A DNA stretch of 64,000 nucleotides from Pseudomonadota bacterium (GCA_029556915.1 JAKQIT010000131.1:1-64000), one strand, 5' to 3'. Shown: positions 26,199-35,657, counted from the stretch's first letter. Numbers and translations: made by a program. Notes: generated by a model not told the origin, from the letters alone.

Positions 26199-26213
26199 CT
26201 AAGAAAATCTTAG
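26199..26213. promoter_or_regulatory. Operator palindrome 2 (XRE regulator)
   Basis: CTAAGAAAATCTTAG, a 15-bp palindrome sharing CTAAG...CTTAG with the first and centred 34 bp away. It ends one base before the GTG start of the XRE gene, so occupation would block its expression. Confidence 0.7.
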
Positions 26214-26214
26214 C

Positions 26215-26511
26215 GTGACTGCAAACTCAGATAAATTGATAAAAAAAGAGCTGCCCGTTTTTTCTAAACGTTTAAAAGAGGCGCGGCTTAAACTTGGCAT
26301 TTCGCAAGCAAAACTTGGTATTGCCGCAAAAATTGATGAATCTAGTTCGAGTGCCAGAGTAAATCAATACGAGCGCGGTAAGCATTATCCAGACTATCAA
26401 ACTGCAGAGCGCTTAGCACAAATACTTAATGTGCCAACCCCTTATTTGTTTGCACGAGAGGATGAGTTGGCTGAGTGGATTTTGCAATATAAAACAACAA
26501 TGATTAGATAA
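26215..26511 (+). CDS. XRE-family transcriptional regulator
   Basis: A 98-residue Cro/CI-type repressor: FSKRLKEARLKLGISQAKLG, then ESSSSARVNQYERGKHYPDY and TAERLAQILNVPTPYLFARE. The domain is complete and nothing is added. The start is GTG with almost no leader, directly beside operator palindrome 2, which suggests autoregulation from a leaderless or near-leaderless message. The divergent operon of exported proteins is the probable second target. Confidence 0.88.
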   Translation: MTANSDKLIKKELPVFSKRLKEARLKLGISQAKLGIAAKIDESSSSARVNQYERGKHYPDYQTAERLAQILNVPTPYLFAREDELAEWILQYKTTMIR

Positions 26512-26540
26512 GCTTAAATTTACATATAATTTAAATCGGC

Positions 26541-27179
26541 TTACCTTGGCGCAGACTCACTAACCAAAAAACCACTAGGGCTTAAATGTAGCAATTCTTT
26601 AGCAGTACGCTGATCAGCATTTAACCATGGAAGATATTGTGATTCGTTTAGCACGACGATAGAACGTTTTTCATCTTCTGGTTTATGAAAATGCTGCATC
26701 ACGGGATGACCATCAGCATTAATCGTTAGCATGGAAAAAGAGAAGATAATCTCACCCGTTTCTTTATCAATAAAACGCTCCCAGATTGAGGCCACAGCTA
26801 CAGGTTCAGAATCAGTACGTTTTATGCGCCAGCGAATGGCCTTACCGGTTTCCCAGTTGGGCTCATAAAAGCTTTCCATGATAGCTAAGCCAAAGCGACG
26901 TTCCTTCCAAGCTGAACGATAACTTGGCTTCTCAGCAACAGTTTCACTTCTCGCGTTGTAAGTACGCAAACCAAACTTCTTCTTATCGGCAGCCCAGTGC
27001 GGCACTAAACCAAATTGCGCTAATTCACATTTGGGTTGGCCATTCTCTAGATAGATGAAAGGTGCTGGGTAAGTGGGGTAAGTTTCTGCTTGCCATGGCG
27101 CATTAGGCAAGTCACAGCCGAAGTGCTGATTGACCCAAGGGTTATGTTCTGGTTTTATGGGTTGAAAGTTGCTGCACAT
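26541..27179 (-). CDS. SRAP-family protein (HMCES/YedK), abasic-site shield
   Basis: A 212-residue SOS response-associated peptidase family protein. The catalytic Cys2 follows the initiator Met (MCSNFQP). Conserved blocks are AQFGLVPHWA, TYNARSETVAEKPSYRSAWK, RFGLAIMESFYEPNWETGK, FSMLTINADGHPVMQHFHKP and EKRSIVVL. The family crosslinks covalently to abasic sites in single-stranded DNA. Together with umuDC some 7 kb away it adds a DNA-damage tolerance function to the region. Confidence 0.93.
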   Translation of the reverse strand: MCSNFQPIKPEHNPWVNQHFGCDLPNAPWQAETYPTYPAPFIYLENGQPKCELAQFGLVPHWAADKKKFGLRTYNARSETVAEKPSYRSAWKERRFGLAIMESFYEPNWETGKAIRWRIKRTDSEPVAVASIWERFIDKETGEIIFSFSMLTINADGHPVMQHFHKPEDEKRSIVVLNESQYLPWLNADQRTAKELLHLSPSGFLVSESAPR

Positions 27180-27300
27180 TGCAAAAAACTAAATTATTAG
27201 ATTATTGAAAATATCAGATATGTTTGAAACAAGTATAGACTATGACTACTATATTTGAAGCGTTTTGAAAAATGAAGTATGAAATTATTGATTTATTCTA

Positions 27301-27330
27301 CGGCTAATTTGGGGGACAAAGCGGTCATAC
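27301..27330 (+). repeat. Dispersed repeat A, copy 1
   Basis: A 30-bp segment around TTTGGGGGACAAAGC matches 39029-39058 at 27 of 30 positions, and a weaker match continues about 40 bp further (TACTATT...AAAGCGG). A degenerate third copy lies at 34923-34970. All are intergenic. Confidence 0.65.
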
Positions 27331-27458
27331 AAGATTTACAACTCTTCTACTACTATTGGCTTAAAGCGGTCAATCGATGAACTCTATTCTGAGTTTATTA
27401 CCACTGATGTAAGGATAACCCTATAATTCGACTGTTTAGCATTAATTGTGCACTAATC

Positions 27459-29090
27459 CTACTGGATAATTATGCTATCAGTTGTCAAATCAATCCCTAC
27501 TATTTTCATAGTATCTATATATATTTTACGGTGTGTGTCATTTGTCCATGGCGGCTCAATTATTTTGGATTTATCTCCACCCAAAATAGAATAATAAGCT
27601 TCACGTGCTTCAATCATTTCCTTTTCCATTCCAACTAGTGCGTAAGTGGAGGCAAGGTACATAAAGTTTGGTGGAAATGTCCCATTCATCGCGCACCCGC
27701 GCTTGAAGGCAGCAATCGCTTTGTCGTAATTCATCAAAACGAAATGTGCTAATCCCAATGTAAATTCATAGAAAGGGGATGAGTGCGGGTTCATGCGCTG
27801 CGCCTTTTCAATGTAATACAACGCTTCTTCACCATAACCAGCGCTAGACAAGGTCATGGATAAGAAGATATAAGCCTCGAAATTATTCGGGTCTATGGCA
27901 ACCGCCTGTCTGCATGCGCTGATAGATTCATCTTTATGTCGATGCCATAGATGTGCCCATCCTAGGATAGATTGAACATAAGGCAAATTGATATTGATCT
28001 CAGCCGCTTTTTTTGCATGGGCAAGTGCCTGGTGATGAAGATTTACATCCGAATCCCAACGCATCACCCATAAAAATAATAATGTTCTTGCAAGCCACGC
28101 ATGGGCGGAAGCATAGTTGGGATCTAATTCGACGGCTTTTGTAAAATGCATGCGCGCCTCTGCAACAAATTTTGGGGCATATTTCCAGTGGCACGCCATA
28201 CCACGCAACAAGGCATCATGTGCTTCAATACTCTCGGTGCCTTCATGACCAAACAACTGAGCTTCGGCTGGTGAGAGCTTAATTTGCAACTGCTTAACAA
28301 TATTCAGGGTAATCTCGTCTTGTAAGGCAAAAATCTCCTCTAGATTGCCTTCAAAGCGATTTGCCCAAACACTTAATTCTGTTGCAGTGTCTATTAGTTT
28401 TACAGTTACTCGGACACGCTTTCCCGAAAGCTGAACATTGCCTTCCAGTAAATACCTCACACCAAGTAAGATTCCAATCTCTTGTGCAGATTTATCAGAA
28501 TTGCGGTAACGGAAAGTGGATTGTCTGGAGATCACCAATAGACCAGACAATTGTGAAAGCTCAAAAATCAGGTTATCAACAATACCATCGATAAAATACT
28601 CTTGATCAGGATTGGCAGACAAGTTAGAAAAAGGAAGGACTGCTAATGTAATTTCTTCAGCAAAAAGCTCGCTTACTTGTCTGGGAGCAACAAACTCAAG
28701 GGGCTTATTTATCTGTGAGTGTTCCTGCAAGGTAATGTTAATGGCATAACTCCCTTTTGGAAGCGCAAATGTCACTTCATCATTTTTACCCGATTCTTCG
28801 TAATATTCTCTTAACTTAGTTCTGAGCCTGCCCACTTCCACTCGCACAATTGCATCAGTGGCCGGGTCGAAATCTGAACTTCGGCCAAAAATTTCCACCC
28901 CAAGAGTATAGCCTTTTAGGCGTTCGGATTTACCCGCGAGGGTTTCTTTCACTAAATAACGCAGTAACTCTTGCTGGCGGGGGGATTTATCAAAAGGAGC
29001 GCTGGATAAAATTTTATTCAAACACGCATATACCAGTGTCTGTGCAGGTGCTTCAGTCTTTTGTATTAAAGCATCCATGTTGATGACCAT
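27459..29090 (-). CDS. OmpR-type winged-helix regulator with TolB-like and TPR domains
   Basis: A 543-residue cytoplasmic protein. Residues 15-120 form a DNA-binding segment (LLRYLVKETLAGKSERLKGY, VRVEVGRLRTKLREYYEESG, LPKGSYAINI). Residues 140-270 resemble the TolB-N/FlgO-like nucleotide-cyclase-associated domain (LAVLPFSNLSANPDQEYFID, RYLLEGNVQLSGKRVRVTVK). The rest is TPR repeats (ELDPNYASAHAWLARTLLFL, AIDPNNFEAYIFLSMTLSSA). No kinase or cyclase domain is attached. It is divergent from the aldehyde dehydrogenase gene with 139 bp between, so it may control that gene. Confidence 0.82.
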   Translation of the reverse strand: MVINMDALIQKTEAPAQTLVYACLNKILSSAPFDKSPRQQELLRYLVKETLAGKSERLKGYTLGVEIFGRSSDFDPATDAIVRVEVGRLRTKLREYYEESGKNDEVTFALPKGSYAINITLQEHSQINKPLEFVAPRQVSELFAEEITLAVLPFSNLSANPDQEYFIDGIVDNLIFELSQLSGLLVISRQSTFRYRNSDKSAQEIGILLGVRYLLEGNVQLSGKRVRVTVKLIDTATELSVWANRFEGNLEEIFALQDEITLNIVKQLQIKLSPAEAQLFGHEGTESIEAHDALLRGMACHWKYAPKFVAEARMHFTKAVELDPNYASAHAWLARTLLFLWVMRWDSDVNLHHQALAHAKKAAEININLPYVQSILGWAHLWHRHKDESISACRQAVAIDPNNFEAYIFLSMTLSSAGYGEEALYYIEKAQRMNPHSSPFYEFTLGLAHFVLMNYDKAIAAFKRGCAMNGTFPPNFMYLASTYALVGMEKEMIEAREAYYSILGGDKSKIIEPPWTNDTHRKIYIDTMKIVGIDLTTDSIIIQ

Positions 29091-29229
29091 TCTCTTACTG
29101 TGGACTGTAACAGGTAACTTTTAACATCAATGTAACAGTTAGTTACTTTTCACGCAATACGTACCGGATTATTCTGCAATTGCAACTTCAATTGGCCAAT
29201 TTTAATTTGCATTTTAAGGATAAATAGAC

Positions 29230-30990
29230 ATGAAAACAGCAAACTATCAATTCAATAGTTATTCAAGTTATAACTCCGATGCCGTTGTTAAAGCACCGGC
29301 TGAGTCTAGTCAAAGCTACATTAGTCAAACGGTGGCAAAGCTTAAGGCTTCGGCAAATAACTTTGCCAACTTGACTATAGATCAACGTATTGAGCTTGCC
29401 GGATCTATGCAACGCGGTTTGTTGCAGGTTGCCGAACGTAGCGTGCAAGCAGGTTGCAAAGCTAAAGGTATCACCATTGGCTCGCCTGCTGAGGCAGAAG
29501 AATGGGCGACAAATCCTTGGGGCAGCGTACGCCAGTTACGCCTGATTATCGAATCATTGCGAGCAATTAAAAGTAAAGGTAACACGCCAATTGGCAAGGT
29601 GACCAAAACGGTTGCGGGAAATTTGGCGGTAAATGTTTTTCCTAACAACGCCATTGATGGCATGTTGTTTAAAGAGGTCACGGTAGATGTTTACATGCAA
29701 CCGCAAGTGACTGAAAAGAGCTTGGAAACAGACCGCGCAAGCTTTTATAAAAAGCCAGCGCATCAAGGCAAGGTTGTTTTGGTGCTGGGAGCAGGCAATA
29801 TTGGCGCCATCGGGGTGATGGATGTGCTCACCAAAATGTTTAATGAGGGCAAAGTATGCCTGCTAAAGATGAACCCCGTGAATGCTTATCTAGGCCCATT
29901 TCTTGAAGAAGCCTTTAAGGAAGCTATTAATCGCCATTATTTTGCAGTGGTTTATGGGGGTGTTGAAGTTGGTCGGCATCTAGTTTATCACCCAGACATT
30001 GATGAAGTGCATCTGACTGGTTCGGATAAAACCCATGACCAAATTGTGTGGGGGCCACCAGGAACTGAACAGCAAGAAAGAAAAGAACGTAAAGAGCCGT
30101 TACTTAAAAAGACAATCACTTCAGAACTAGGCAATGTTTCACCTGTGATTGTGGTGCCTGGCCCTTATAGCGAGAAAGAAATCGCCTTTCAAGCCGAGGC
30201 GGTAGCAGCGGTCATGACCATGAATGCTTCATTCTTCTGTAACGCCGCCAAAATGATGGTGATGCCCAAAGGCTGGGCTGGCAGTAATCAATTTATGCGT
30301 GCCATTCAGAGAATATGTGAATCTGTTGAGCCTCGGCAAGCTTATTACCCAGGCGCGCAAGATCGCTGGCAAGCACTGACGCAAGGTCGTACAAACGTCA
30401 TTCGTGTGGGCAAACCGCAATCAGGCGCATTGCCATGGACTTTCATTTCTGGGCTTGATGCGCAAGATGAAAACGAAATACTGTTCCACGAAGAGCCATT
30501 TTGCTCGGTACTTTCTGAAGTGCTGGTAGGTAGCCAGAACCCAATAGAATTTCTAGAAAAAGCGGTGGAATTTTGCAACAGCAAACTGTGGGGCACGCTC
30601 AATGCCACCATCATCGTACACCCAAAATCACTTAAAGACCCTGTTGTTAAAGCTGCTTTTGAGCAAGCAATCTGTAAGCTCGAATATGGCACAGTTGCAG
30701 TCAACACATTCCCAGGGCTTTCATTTGTACACGCATCGCCACCCTGGGGCGCGTACCCAGGAAGCACTTTGGAGAACATTCAAAGTGGTACTGGTTTTGT
30801 ACACAACACCGCCATGCTGGAAAGCATCGAAAAAGTTGTCATTCGTGCACCATTAACGGTGTTTCCAAAACCAGGCTGGTTTCCCAGTCATAAAACAGCG
30901 CAAATCACCACGCGGCGCATTGTGGAGATGGAGGAAAAGGCCAGTTGGGCAAGGGTTCCGGGAATTATTTGGGCGGCGATGCGTGGCTAG
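29230..30990 (+). CDS. Aldehyde dehydrogenase family protein (586 aa)
   Basis: NAD(P)-dependent aldehyde dehydrogenase fold, longer than the usual 480-500 residues. The catalytic elements are visible: the general base Glu299 in ITSELGNVSPVIV, the nucleophile Cys337 in MTMNASFFCNAAK, and the nucleotide-binding region GKVVLVLGAGNIGAIGVMDV and VHLTGSDKTHD. Insertions around PPGTEQQERKERKEPLLKK account for part of the extra length. The substrate cannot be told. It is followed by a small secreted protein gene 38 bp downstream. Confidence 0.9.
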   Translation: MKTANYQFNSYSSYNSDAVVKAPAESSQSYISQTVAKLKASANNFANLTIDQRIELAGSMQRGLLQVAERSVQAGCKAKGITIGSPAEAEEWATNPWGSVRQLRLIIESLRAIKSKGNTPIGKVTKTVAGNLAVNVFPNNAIDGMLFKEVTVDVYMQPQVTEKSLETDRASFYKKPAHQGKVVLVLGAGNIGAIGVMDVLTKMFNEGKVCLLKMNPVNAYLGPFLEEAFKEAINRHYFAVVYGGVEVGRHLVYHPDIDEVHLTGSDKTHDQIVWGPPGTEQQERKERKEPLLKKTITSELGNVSPVIVVPGPYSEKEIAFQAEAVAAVMTMNASFFCNAAKMMVMPKGWAGSNQFMRAIQRICESVEPRQAYYPGAQDRWQALTQGRTNVIRVGKPQSGALPWTFISGLDAQDENEILFHEEPFCSVLSEVLVGSQNPIEFLEKAVEFCNSKLWGTLNATIIVHPKSLKDPVVKAAFEQAICKLEYGTVAVNTFPGLSFVHASPPWGAYPGSTLENIQSGTGFVHNTAMLESIEKVVIRAPLTVFPKPGWFPSHKTAQITTRRIVEMEEKASWARVPGIIWAAMRG

Positions 30991-31028
30991 CGTAATTTTT
31001 AACATTTTTTAACAAGAGGAGAATCATC

Positions 31029-31544
31029 ATGAAAACAGCTTCAAACAACATCTTATCATTGGTCGTTTTGTCAGTTTTCGCATTTTCAAGCAATCAAGCG
31101 CTTGCTGAGGGCGGAAATATTTCAGGATCTGCGGCATTGAATTACAGTAAACAAGATGCATCACTTGCTCCGTCAGCGGATGGGCACATGCTGGTATTTG
31201 GCGAGTTAACAGGGAGTAATAAAAACACCGGAAGCACCGACTATATGAATGGGGCAGATGTGACTAATCGGGAAATCGGCCAGTTGTTTCAAGGCAATGG
31301 GCCGCATAGTGGCTATTACACCATGAGTAAAGATGGCAACTCGACTACAGCATTATGGAAAGGTGAAGTAGCGACTGTGCTAGCAGCCGATGGCACGCCG
31401 CAAACTAGTTTCAAAGGTACATGGGAGTATGTGGCTGGAACAGGGAAATACAACGGCATTCAAGGTAAGGGCAAATATAGCGGCTACTTTACATCGAAAA
31501 CCAGCTATAACGTGGATTGGAATGGTGAGTATTCCATAAAATAA
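31029..31544 (+). CDS. Secreted beta-rich protein (171 aa)
   Basis: Signal peptide ILSLVVLSVFAFSSNQALA, then a Gly/Ser/Thr-rich mature protein with repeated beta-strand-like segments (GSAALNYSKQD, FKGTWEYVAGTGKYNGIQGK, GKYSGYFTSKTS). The closing part resembles uncharacterised small beta-barrel secreted proteins. AAGAGGAG precedes the ATG. It lies 38 bp after the aldehyde dehydrogenase gene and is probably in the same operon. Function unknown. Confidence 0.75.
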   Translation: MKTASNNILSLVVLSVFAFSSNQALAEGGNISGSAALNYSKQDASLAPSADGHMLVFGELTGSNKNTGSTDYMNGADVTNREIGQLFQGNGPHSGYYTMSKDGNSTTALWKGEVATVLAADGTPQTSFKGTWEYVAGTGKYNGIQGKGKYSGYFTSKTSYNVDWNGEYSIK

Positions 31545-31575
31545 CATAGTGAGAGTTTGAATGGTGATAATAGAT

Positions 31576-31646
31576 TCAGGTCAATCAGCCAGTGATTTCG
31601 GCAACAAGTTGTCGACGTAGCCAGCTAACTAAGTTGATTGACCTGA
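31576..31646. promoter_or_regulatory. Long dyad upstream of the LuxR gene
   Basis: TCAGGTCAATCA (31576-31587) pairs with TGATTGACCTGA (31635-31646) around a 47-nt interior that has further short pairing. It lies between the secreted-protein gene and the LuxR-type gene. It could be a terminator-like structure or a regulator site. There is no T run, so a regulator site or structured leader is more likely. Confidence 0.45.
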
Positions 31647-31730
31647 TGCATGAAAGTGGAATGCATCCTGACAGATTCACTCATGCAAAATATATTGCCC
31701 AATTATCCATTCTTAGCTTAGGGAGGCAAA

Positions 31731-32894
31731 ATGCAAGCATCACAATATGATCAAATGATAGCGCAAATCTATACCGCAGCATCTGGCAAAATTGATTGGA
31801 TGCCAGCGCTGGATGCGGTTTCAGACCATCTGGATTTGTGGGGCACCCAAATCATCGGCATCAGCAAAAAGAACGGCAGTTTATTATTCAGCCTAGAGGG
31901 CGGTATTGGATCAAGAAAGCCGGAAATGGTGCTTGATTATCTCAGGCACTATCACTCCATCAACCCTCGCGTTCCGCCATCACTCAAACTGGATATGGAA
32001 GGATGGATGCACTGCCATGAACATTTCGATGATCACTTTGTGGCCACAAGCCCTTTTTATCAGGAATTCTTGATTCCCCATGGCGCCCGTTACATGACAG
32101 GCACCAAGCTCATGGACAATAACGAATATCTGGTGCTGATGGGAGCGATACGGGCGGTAGGTAAAACACCGCTGAATGTTGAAGAAATTGAGGTGTTAGG
32201 TCAAATCAAACAGCACCTCATCAAAGCCATGGATATTCATCTACATTTACGCACCACTTACGCAGAAGCAGATCTCGCCAAGTACTTGATCAATCAGCTT
32301 CGCTACCCAGTGTTATTGGTCGATGATACACGAGGTATCTGGTTACGAAATCAGGCGGCAAATGCCATGCTACAAGAAACGGAATGCATCATTGAGAGAG
32401 ATGGTTTGCTGGGTTGCATTGATGCGACAGACGACAAAAGCCTCATGCTCGCCATTCGTCAGTTGAATTTACATGACAAACCTGATCAAGACACACAATC
32501 AGACAAAGTTTTTTTACGCCTTCAAAAACGGCATCAGAACAGTTTTGTCGGGGCTTACTTTATGGCTGTTCGTCCGCAAAAAGTCATGGGGGCATTTGGT
32601 GCAACACCGCTAGCATTGGTGTTGCTGCATGACCCAACAGTTAATTCAAACCTCGACCCATTTATTGTGGCAGAAACATTTGACCTGACGCCTGCCGAGG
32701 CAAGAGTGGCAGTGCAAATGGTGAACGGGCAAACTGCGGATGAAATAGCGGAAAAATCTGGTGTATCAGTGAATACAGTGAAAAGCCAGATTAAGTCGTT
32801 GTTCCAGAAAACTGGCACCACACGGCAGGCCGAACTGGTCAGCGTGATTCATCGCATGCCGGAACTGGATTCTTTTACGAAGCCGTATCAATGA
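31731..32894 (+). CDS. LuxR-type helix-turn-helix transcriptional regulator
   Basis: A 387-residue regulator. The C-terminal 60 residues are a LuxR/GerE HTH: DLTPAEARVAVQMVNGQTAD, EIAEKSGVSVNTVKSQIKSL, FQKTGTTRQAELV. The N-terminal part (residues 1-300) has no receiver or autoinducer signature but looks like a PAS-type sensor (YPVLLVDDTRGIWLRNQAAN). GGGAGG precedes the ATG. Located between the aldehyde dehydrogenase operon and two PEP-CTERM genes, it may control either. Confidence 0.88.
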   Translation: MQASQYDQMIAQIYTAASGKIDWMPALDAVSDHLDLWGTQIIGISKKNGSLLFSLEGGIGSRKPEMVLDYLRHYHSINPRVPPSLKLDMEGWMHCHEHFDDHFVATSPFYQEFLIPHGARYMTGTKLMDNNEYLVLMGAIRAVGKTPLNVEEIEVLGQIKQHLIKAMDIHLHLRTTYAEADLAKYLINQLRYPVLLVDDTRGIWLRNQAANAMLQETECIIERDGLLGCIDATDDKSLMLAIRQLNLHDKPDQDTQSDKVFLRLQKRHQNSFVGAYFMAVRPQKVMGAFGATPLALVLLHDPTVNSNLDPFIVAETFDLTPAEARVAVQMVNGQTADEIAEKSGVSVNTVKSQIKSLFQKTGTTRQAELVSVIHRMPELDSFTKPYQ

Positions 32895-33054
32895 TAAAAA
32901 TCAGTACTATTTTATTAACCATGCAATGGCATTAGTCCGAATGGGTTAACGAATATCTGCTTCGTATCATCTAAATGGATGATGGAAAACTTTATTTTTA
33001 AATCTAGAATATATACAAAAGCTAAATGTAGCTAAATGAAATAAGGAGTAAATA

Positions 33055-33810
33055 ATGTTTAAGAAACTTTTCGCAGTTATTGCACTAGGCGTTTCGGTAA
33101 TTATCTATGCAGGTACGGCACAAGCTGCCTTGAATGACCGTGGTGGTGGCCTGCTCTATGACGACGTACTCAACATCACTTGGTTGCAGGATGCCAACTA
33201 TGCCAAGACAAGTGGCTATGACGTCGATGGCTTGATGTACTGGAATGACGCCGCTGCTTGGGCTGGAAATCTGTCTTACGGCGGTTATGATGATTGGCGA
33301 CTTGCAAGCCACTCCCCGGTCAACAGTATTAGCTGGAATTATAACTCATCCAATGACGGTAGCGCTGATTTTGGCTATAACATCAGCAGCCCTAATAGCG
33401 AGCTAGCCTATATGTACTACGTGAACCTTGGGTTGAAGGGTCAATATAGTCCTAGCGGTATCATACAGCCAGACTGGGGGATCTTCGGAAATGGCACTTT
33501 AAATGGGGTGGATCTCTCTAGCTACGGTCAGAATGATGTCGGCCTAGTGAAAAATCTGCAGCCTCACACATACTGGTCTGGGACCGCATATGAACCAGAT
33601 ACTATTTTGAATTGGTACTTTGCGCCCAGCATCGGCTATCAAGGCGTGACTATAAATGTCAATAACTTATATGCTTGGGCCGTACGTGACGGTGATGTTG
33701 CAGCGGTGCCAGAACCTGAAACTTATGCCATGTTGTTAGCAGGTTTAGGTTTGGTGGGTTTTAGTGTAAAGCGCAGAAAACAATACGCAAACATGATTGC
33801 AACTAGTTAG
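33055..33810 (+). CDS. PEP-CTERM exported protein 1
   Basis: A 251-residue exported protein. Signal peptide LFAVIALGVSVIIYAGTAQA, then a Trp/Tyr/Asn/Gly-rich domain (LLYDDVLNITWLQDANYAKT, DDWRLASHSPVN, YWSGTAYEPDTILNWYFAP) of the type often found in PEP-CTERM and DUF1566-like proteins. The C-terminus is a sorting signal: VPEPETYAMLLAGLGLVGF followed by a basic tail. Such proteins are sorted by an exosortase, which is not encoded here. AAGGAG precedes the ATG. Confidence 0.87.
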   Translation: MFKKLFAVIALGVSVIIYAGTAQAALNDRGGGLLYDDVLNITWLQDANYAKTSGYDVDGLMYWNDAAAWAGNLSYGGYDDWRLASHSPVNSISWNYNSSNDGSADFGYNISSPNSELAYMYYVNLGLKGQYSPSGIIQPDWGIFGNGTLNGVDLSSYGQNDVGLVKNLQPHTYWSGTAYEPDTILNWYFAPSIGYQGVTINVNNLYAWAVRDGDVAAVPEPETYAMLLAGLGLVGFSVKRRKQYANMIATS

Positions 33811-33820
33811 GAGAAAAATC

Positions 33821-34816
33821 ATGAAAACAAGCACTCTGTTTAATACCGGTGTCGCAGTTTTGCTGGGAATAAGCTTCGCAACTACTGCAAAAGCTGAGCT
33901 TGGAGATTCGATTGGAATTGCCCTATCTGTTCAGGCTGGCAATACCCCCCGGAATTTCTTGGACACCAATGACCCGATTTATTCCAACTCTTATGAGCAC
34001 CAATTATCACAGCAGTCAAATCAGGTTATTGAAAGGTTGGGCTTTGACGATCACCAAAATCTGATTACTTACTATATGCATGAAATAGCCTCAGCCACGA
34101 CTTCTGCAAGCCTCTATACTGGGCAACTTAAGGCGATTGCCAAAGGCAGTCCACCTATCCAATTTTTTGATAGTGGTGGAAATACCTATTGGCATAATTA
34201 CTCTCAATCCTACACACATGCGCAGATGCGTGATGTACTCCATTTTCAAATCCCGTTAGCTTTGTTTGATAATAATAATTTTGCGCATATCCCTTTATCA
34301 CTCGAATTTGAAGGGTCGATTACTGGAGGGGCTGAATCATTTGGATCGGCTAGTTATTGGGTTTATCTTTCAGGAAGTGGATTTGGTACTAATTTAACAT
34401 TTCAGAATTCATTTCAAAAAGACTCTGTAGGAAACCTGACTCCCTATAACAACGGAATTACTGTTGATTTTACACGAGATGGAGGTGTTGACTTAACGAC
34501 CACGGACAATATGCATTGGAACGGCGCATTGCCCGTTCATTTAAGTAGCGGGGTAATTTCAGGAGATAGTGTATTGTTTACAGCCGATTTCTTTTCACAA
34601 CTCTCCACTTCAGCCGCCGGTTCTTTTGTAGCCTACGGTAACACGGCGGGAATATCCTTTAACTTGCCAGAAGGAGTGCTGCTTACTTCGGATTCAGGCG
34701 TATTTTTGACCGCTGCACCTGTCCCAGAACCTGAAACTTATGCCATGTTATTGGCTGGTTTAGGGCTTCTAGGATTCACGGTGCGGCGAAGAGAAAAGAA
34801 TAAAGCTGCTAATTAG
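33821..34816 (+). CDS. PEP-CTERM exported protein 2
   Basis: A 331-residue exported protein. The ATG at 33821, preceded by AGGAGA, was chosen over an upstream ATG in frame. Signal peptide LFNTGVAVLLGISFATTAKA, beta-rich mature part, and the C-terminal sorting signal VPEPETYAMLLAGLGLLGF plus RRREK. The sorting tail is almost identical to that of the gene 10 bp upstream, although the rest differs. The pair is probably co-transcribed and sorted by the same exosortase encoded elsewhere. Confidence 0.87.
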   Translation: MKTSTLFNTGVAVLLGISFATTAKAELGDSIGIALSVQAGNTPRNFLDTNDPIYSNSYEHQLSQQSNQVIERLGFDDHQNLITYYMHEIASATTSASLYTGQLKAIAKGSPPIQFFDSGGNTYWHNYSQSYTHAQMRDVLHFQIPLALFDNNNFAHIPLSLEFEGSITGGAESFGSASYWVYLSGSGFGTNLTFQNSFQKDSVGNLTPYNNGITVDFTRDGGVDLTTTDNMHWNGALPVHLSSGVISGDSVLFTADFFSQLSTSAAGSFVAYGNTAGISFNLPEGVLLTSDSGVFLTAAPVPEPETYAMLLAGLGLLGFTVRRREKNKAAN

Positions 34817-34922
34817 CGTTTAATCCCAACCGATTACAGGGTTATACCCGTTTTTAATTTTAGATACTTGGAATGAACGTCTCAAATTGGTAGATTCAGG
34901 AATTTCCCCCTCCAAACTTGAC

Positions 34923-34970
34923 CGTCAACTTTGGGGATGATTGAGTCTAAGGGGGGCAAAGCAGCCGCAG
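34923..34970 (+). repeat. Dispersed repeat A, degenerate copy
   Basis: CTTTGGGGAT, then GGGGGGCAAAGCAGCC, in the same order as in the 39.0-kb copy but with more changes and a shortened middle. Lies between the convergent PEP-CTERM and CDF genes. Confidence 0.45.
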
Positions 34971-35033
34971 AGTTTTCAACTTCAGAGAGTACTGTCGGCC
35001 ATTAACCGCCATTAAAACTTACATGATCCTCAT

Positions 35034-35657
35034 CTATTCATTTGTCAACTCTGTCCGTGCGTGTTTAATTACCTCCCAAGCAGCGTGCAAAGCAAGCGAG
35101 GCCATAATAGAGGCAACAATTAAATCAGGCCATGATTTACCTGTGCCAAATACGCCGACTGCCGCAAGAATCACCGCAAGATTGCCTAGTGCATCATTAC
35201 GTGTGCAAAGCCAAACACTACGCATATTACTGTCACCTTCACGGTAGGTATATAGTAACCCTGCAATGCTTAGATTTGCGACGAATGCCAACACACCAAC
35301 AATCCCCATTGTCTCTGCACTTGGGAGAACTCCTGTAGTTGCATTCCATATAGCATTTCCAACTACCCATAATCCAAATGCCCCCATGGTTAACGCCTTG
35401 AATAAAGAAGCTTTGGCACGAACAGCTACACTCATTCCCAGTACCCACAGGCTAATACCGTAATTAGCTGAATCACCCAGAAAGTCCAAAGAGTCGGCAA
35501 ACAATGATACAGAGTTGGCTTTCACACCTGATGCAATCTCTACGATAAACATCGTGAAATTTACAACCAGAGCAATCCACAAAACTTTACGATACCCCCC
35601 TTGATGGCTTTTGCCATTATTTGGATCATGGTCATGCTGACAGCAATCTGCGCTCAT
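35034..35657 (-). CDS. Cation diffusion facilitator (CDF) family transporter
   Basis: A 207-residue inner-membrane protein. A His/Cys-rich N-terminus (CCQHDHDPNNGKSH) could bind metal. Six membrane segments follow (VLWIALVVNFTMFIVEIASG and others). The metal-site motifs are SLFADSLDFLGDSANY in helix 2 and RNDALGNLAVILAA in helix 5, matching HxxxD/DxxxD patterns of CDF proteins. It is short and lacks the usual C-terminal cytoplasmic domain. It is divergent from a MerR regulator and carries that family's typical promoter, so a role in metal efflux is likely. Zn, Co or Cd cannot be told apart. Confidence 0.9.
   Translation of the reverse strand: MSADCCQHDHDPNNGKSHQGGYRKVLWIALVVNFTMFIVEIASGVKANSVSLFADSLDFLGDSANYGISLWVLGMSVAVRAKASLFKALTMGAFGLWVVGNAIWNATTGVLPSAETMGIVGVLAFVANLSIAGLLYTYREGDSNMRSVWLCTRNDALGNLAVILAAVGVFGTGKSWPDLIVASIMASLALHAAWEVIKHARTELTNE

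Noticed and set aside
31664-31691. Another ECF-type promoter before the LuxR gene
   Set aside because: CCTGAC is present but no CGTC box follows at 16-17 bp, so it is a chance match.
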